From positions 19,036,501 to 19,100,500 of the forward strand of contig NC_135241.1 of NCBI RefSeq assembly GCF_947623445.1: a DNA stretch of 64,000 bases. The letters run 5' to 3'. The notes below the pieces were generated by a model. The model saw only the letters and a program-made list of their open reading frames with translations, had not been told where the DNA came from and ran no database searches. This stretch comes from Clavelina lepadiformis. Its lineage: Eukaryota > Chordata > Ascidiacea > Aplousobranchia > Clavelinidae. Of the stretch, positions 61,801 through 64,000 are shown one piece after another. Both the position numbers and the translations under genes were made by a program. The stretch's first letter is position 1; each line of letters begins with the position of its first letter.

Positions 61801-64000
61801 TTTGCTGTGTTATCGAAAACGCAAACGTGGTTCATAAAAATGCAACGAAAAGTCTCACAAGAACGATCTTAACCAGTAAGACGACATCATAAAGAATATT
61901 TTTAATATCAGCTCCGCTGATAAAAATGACCTGCATTTATAGTTGGTTTTGGTAGACCAAAAATATCAAGTGAGCAAGACCTGTCTTGCGTGAAAATTTT
62001 TAAGAAATTAAACTTGAAAATGACGGGGATGTAAATAGTGCTGTTAACTTTTTTACAAAATGTTTTGAGTTATTTTATGAAACTTTCCAATTATACCAGT
62101 ACAGTCAACATAAGGCACTTGTACACACTATTAATAAACATCAAACAGAAGGCGGAAAGATGGATTGTCCAAACCAAATATAAGAACATAAAATGGCAAT
62201 TACCAAAAGTTGTGCTATAACAGCTAAAATTTCTAGTCCAGAGGTGAAACACAAATTTCAAGATGATTGGACGGCACCATAACGAGATAAAGCAGCGTTC
62301 ATAACATGTTTGATACTGAAGTAATTGTCACTCGACACGTATCACATGTTAAACTGCAACAATTCACATACAAAGTTACATACCATAATGTCCCGCATTT
62401 AAAAATGAACCGTATACCAGACGGTTTTAAAAAATTTAACCATCGCAGATGGCTTCTTTCTTAAAATCTGGTAAAAAAAACTTTACAGCGGTCGCATTTG
62501 CTTGCAAATGTTTCCCGTGCATACCAGCTGCATCAATAGAAGTAGACTTTGTAGCAGCAGAATACAAGATTAACAATAACTAACAATGATAGCCGGCATC
62601 ATGGACAATAACTTCAAAGAAAATAACAAACAGCATCGATTTTCTCATAAAAAGCTTAGCCAGCAAGCATAAGACATAGTGGCCACATTTTTGATGTAAT
62701 ACAGTTTTACAATCAATCTTGACAACAATAGTTGCCCAATCAGCATGAAGCATTAACATTTACCGAGTTACTATCACTTCATTTTTGGCAAATGATGACT
62801 GTAAAAAGTCCACGTTATTTGCATGGTAGACAACACCAGCGCATAGACTCGCTGCGTAGCCATTATATTAATACTCAATACAAAAATGAACATTTAGGTA
62901 CAGTGACGTGTTGGCCTTCAAGAAACGGAGAAAGTGGAATACAACACAGAGAAGTAGCAGGCCAGTATATGGCACAGGCGTAAACGGTCACGCTTTCATT
63001 AGTGTGTGACTTCTAACGTTTCTTCGAATGGCGCGTTCTCAATGAAGTTTTAGTCTACCTACGTGCTGACGAAAGGCTGCATGCAATTATAGGTTTCCGT
63101 TCCTTGGTGTGTTTTTCGCTCATTTCTGGGCAATAGGCATTGTTATCGTTGCAGTGGCAAACCGTAAGGAATTCGTTTTATTTTGCATTTGTTTGAAATT
63201 TTGCTGCCGAATCGCAGGTAAGTTGTTTTGAAGCCAATACATATCAAACATAGGTACTGCCACGATTTCGGAAAATCGATAAGACCGGCGCGCACTTTGT
63301 AGCAATTAATATTCGCTTAATTACTCGAATAATTTGGTAATTAAAACCTGTAAATAAAATTTCAAAAAGAAAAAACGAGGTAAATGAAGCCAAATTTAAA
63401 TTTAGGCTAACCGCATGATAACTGCAACCCGGAAGCGCAACAGTGCTCAACTGTAAACGAAGATTTGAACTTCACTGCCACATGTGTAGATCTGGAAACC
63501 CAAAGTTTGGTATTCGCAAAAAGCTTTTTGGTGTTATTAAGTCCTAAGCCTAAGCGCCGTTGCCTAAACAGAAGTTTTGAGTTTTGACTCGCTCGCTCGT
63601 GCTTTTGCCTGTCTTAGTTCCACTTGAACAAACACCGTAGCGTGAGTAAATGTGAGGTAAGCTGGCGCAACAGCATGACGGAATGTGGAGCTTATTGATT
63701 CAGCGATGTTACATCGCATAACATCCTGCAATCACTTTTAAATTCCATACTGATTTTGTTTTGAAAGTATTTTTGATAACCTATGTAAAGCCGAAAATCG
63801 CTAACCTTCACAATTAAACACTCCGCTAAAATGCTAGGCTAGACCTGTTATTAAATGTAACCCGACAATGAATTTTATATGTAGACAACGAAAAATGCAG
63901 ACATTTGTTTTAAGGTCGTGGCACGACCTGACTCTGCATTGAAGTTGTACTTGGTGTAATGTGATGTCCAAGCTACAATTAAAGTTTTAAAATAAGATAA
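58820..64000. other. Intergenic, no recognised gene
   Basis: No exon, RNA gene or transposon terminus could be supported. A palindromic tandem repeat at 59907-59945 is the only clear structure. Confidence 0.5.
59907..59945. repeat. Tandem 17-bp repeat with palindromic core
   Basis: Two complete units GCGTTTATAAACGTTTA and GCGTTTATAAACGTTCA, then a partial ACGTTTA. The core CGTTTATAAACG is a perfect 12-bp palindrome. Confidence 0.9.

Overview
This is a eukaryotic nuclear window of low GC content. It has intron-containing protein genes with GT-AG boundaries, long AT-rich intergenic DNA and several short non-autonomous DNA transposons. Gene content (TAF1B, eIF5, MLH3, ARV1, RABIF/MSS4, a USP, an inward-rectifier K+ channel and a choline-transporter-like protein) points to an animal. 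The moderate introns, compact proteins and repeat types fit an invertebrate deuterostome such as an ascidian, but the sequence alone does not prove the taxon. I rebuilt the multi-exon genes by hand. All exon phases close in frame in the models for TAF1B (11 exons, 671 aa), EIF5 (9 exons, 445 aa), the Kir channel (7 exons, 617 aa), the SLC44-like transporter (2 exons, 999 aa) and MLH3 (13 exons, 731 aa).

Layout. 1-3.3 kb: two minus-strand genes, the catalytic start of a ubiquitin-specific protease running off the left edge, and single-exon RABIF just upstream of it. 5.1-6.1 kb: two copies of a tRNA-related SINE-like repeat. 7.5-10.0 kb: an element with ~390-bp terminal inverted repeats enclosing two small convergent spliced genes, one for a C2H2 zinc-finger protein and one for a THAP-domain protein. 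10.6-11.4 kb: a second inverted-repeat element. 11.7-16.1 kb: TAF1B (+), convergent with EIF5 (-, 17.5-22.6 kb). 24.4 kb: a hAT-type MITE. 27.4-30.5 kb: SLC44-like gene (+). 31.8-34.8 kb: Kir channel (-). 34.8-48.5 kb: no recognisable gene, one hAT-type MITE at 40.3 kb and one unassigned 173-codon ORF. 48.6-49.4 kb: ARV1 (-). 50.7-56.8 kb: MLH3 (-), with another hAT-type MITE just upstream. 57.4-58.8 kb: decayed TPR-repeat gene copy (+). 58.8-64 kb: nothing recognised.

The host genes are an ordinary, functionally unrelated set: rRNA transcription (TAF1B), translation initiation (EIF5), mismatch repair/meiosis (MLH3), lipid homeostasis (ARV1), vesicle traffic (RABIF), deubiquitination and membrane transport. 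The most unusual object is the 7.5-10 kb element. It carries two intact-looking small DNA-binding-domain genes, no visible transposase, and inverted repeats that appear to hold decayed copies of the first exon of one of those genes.
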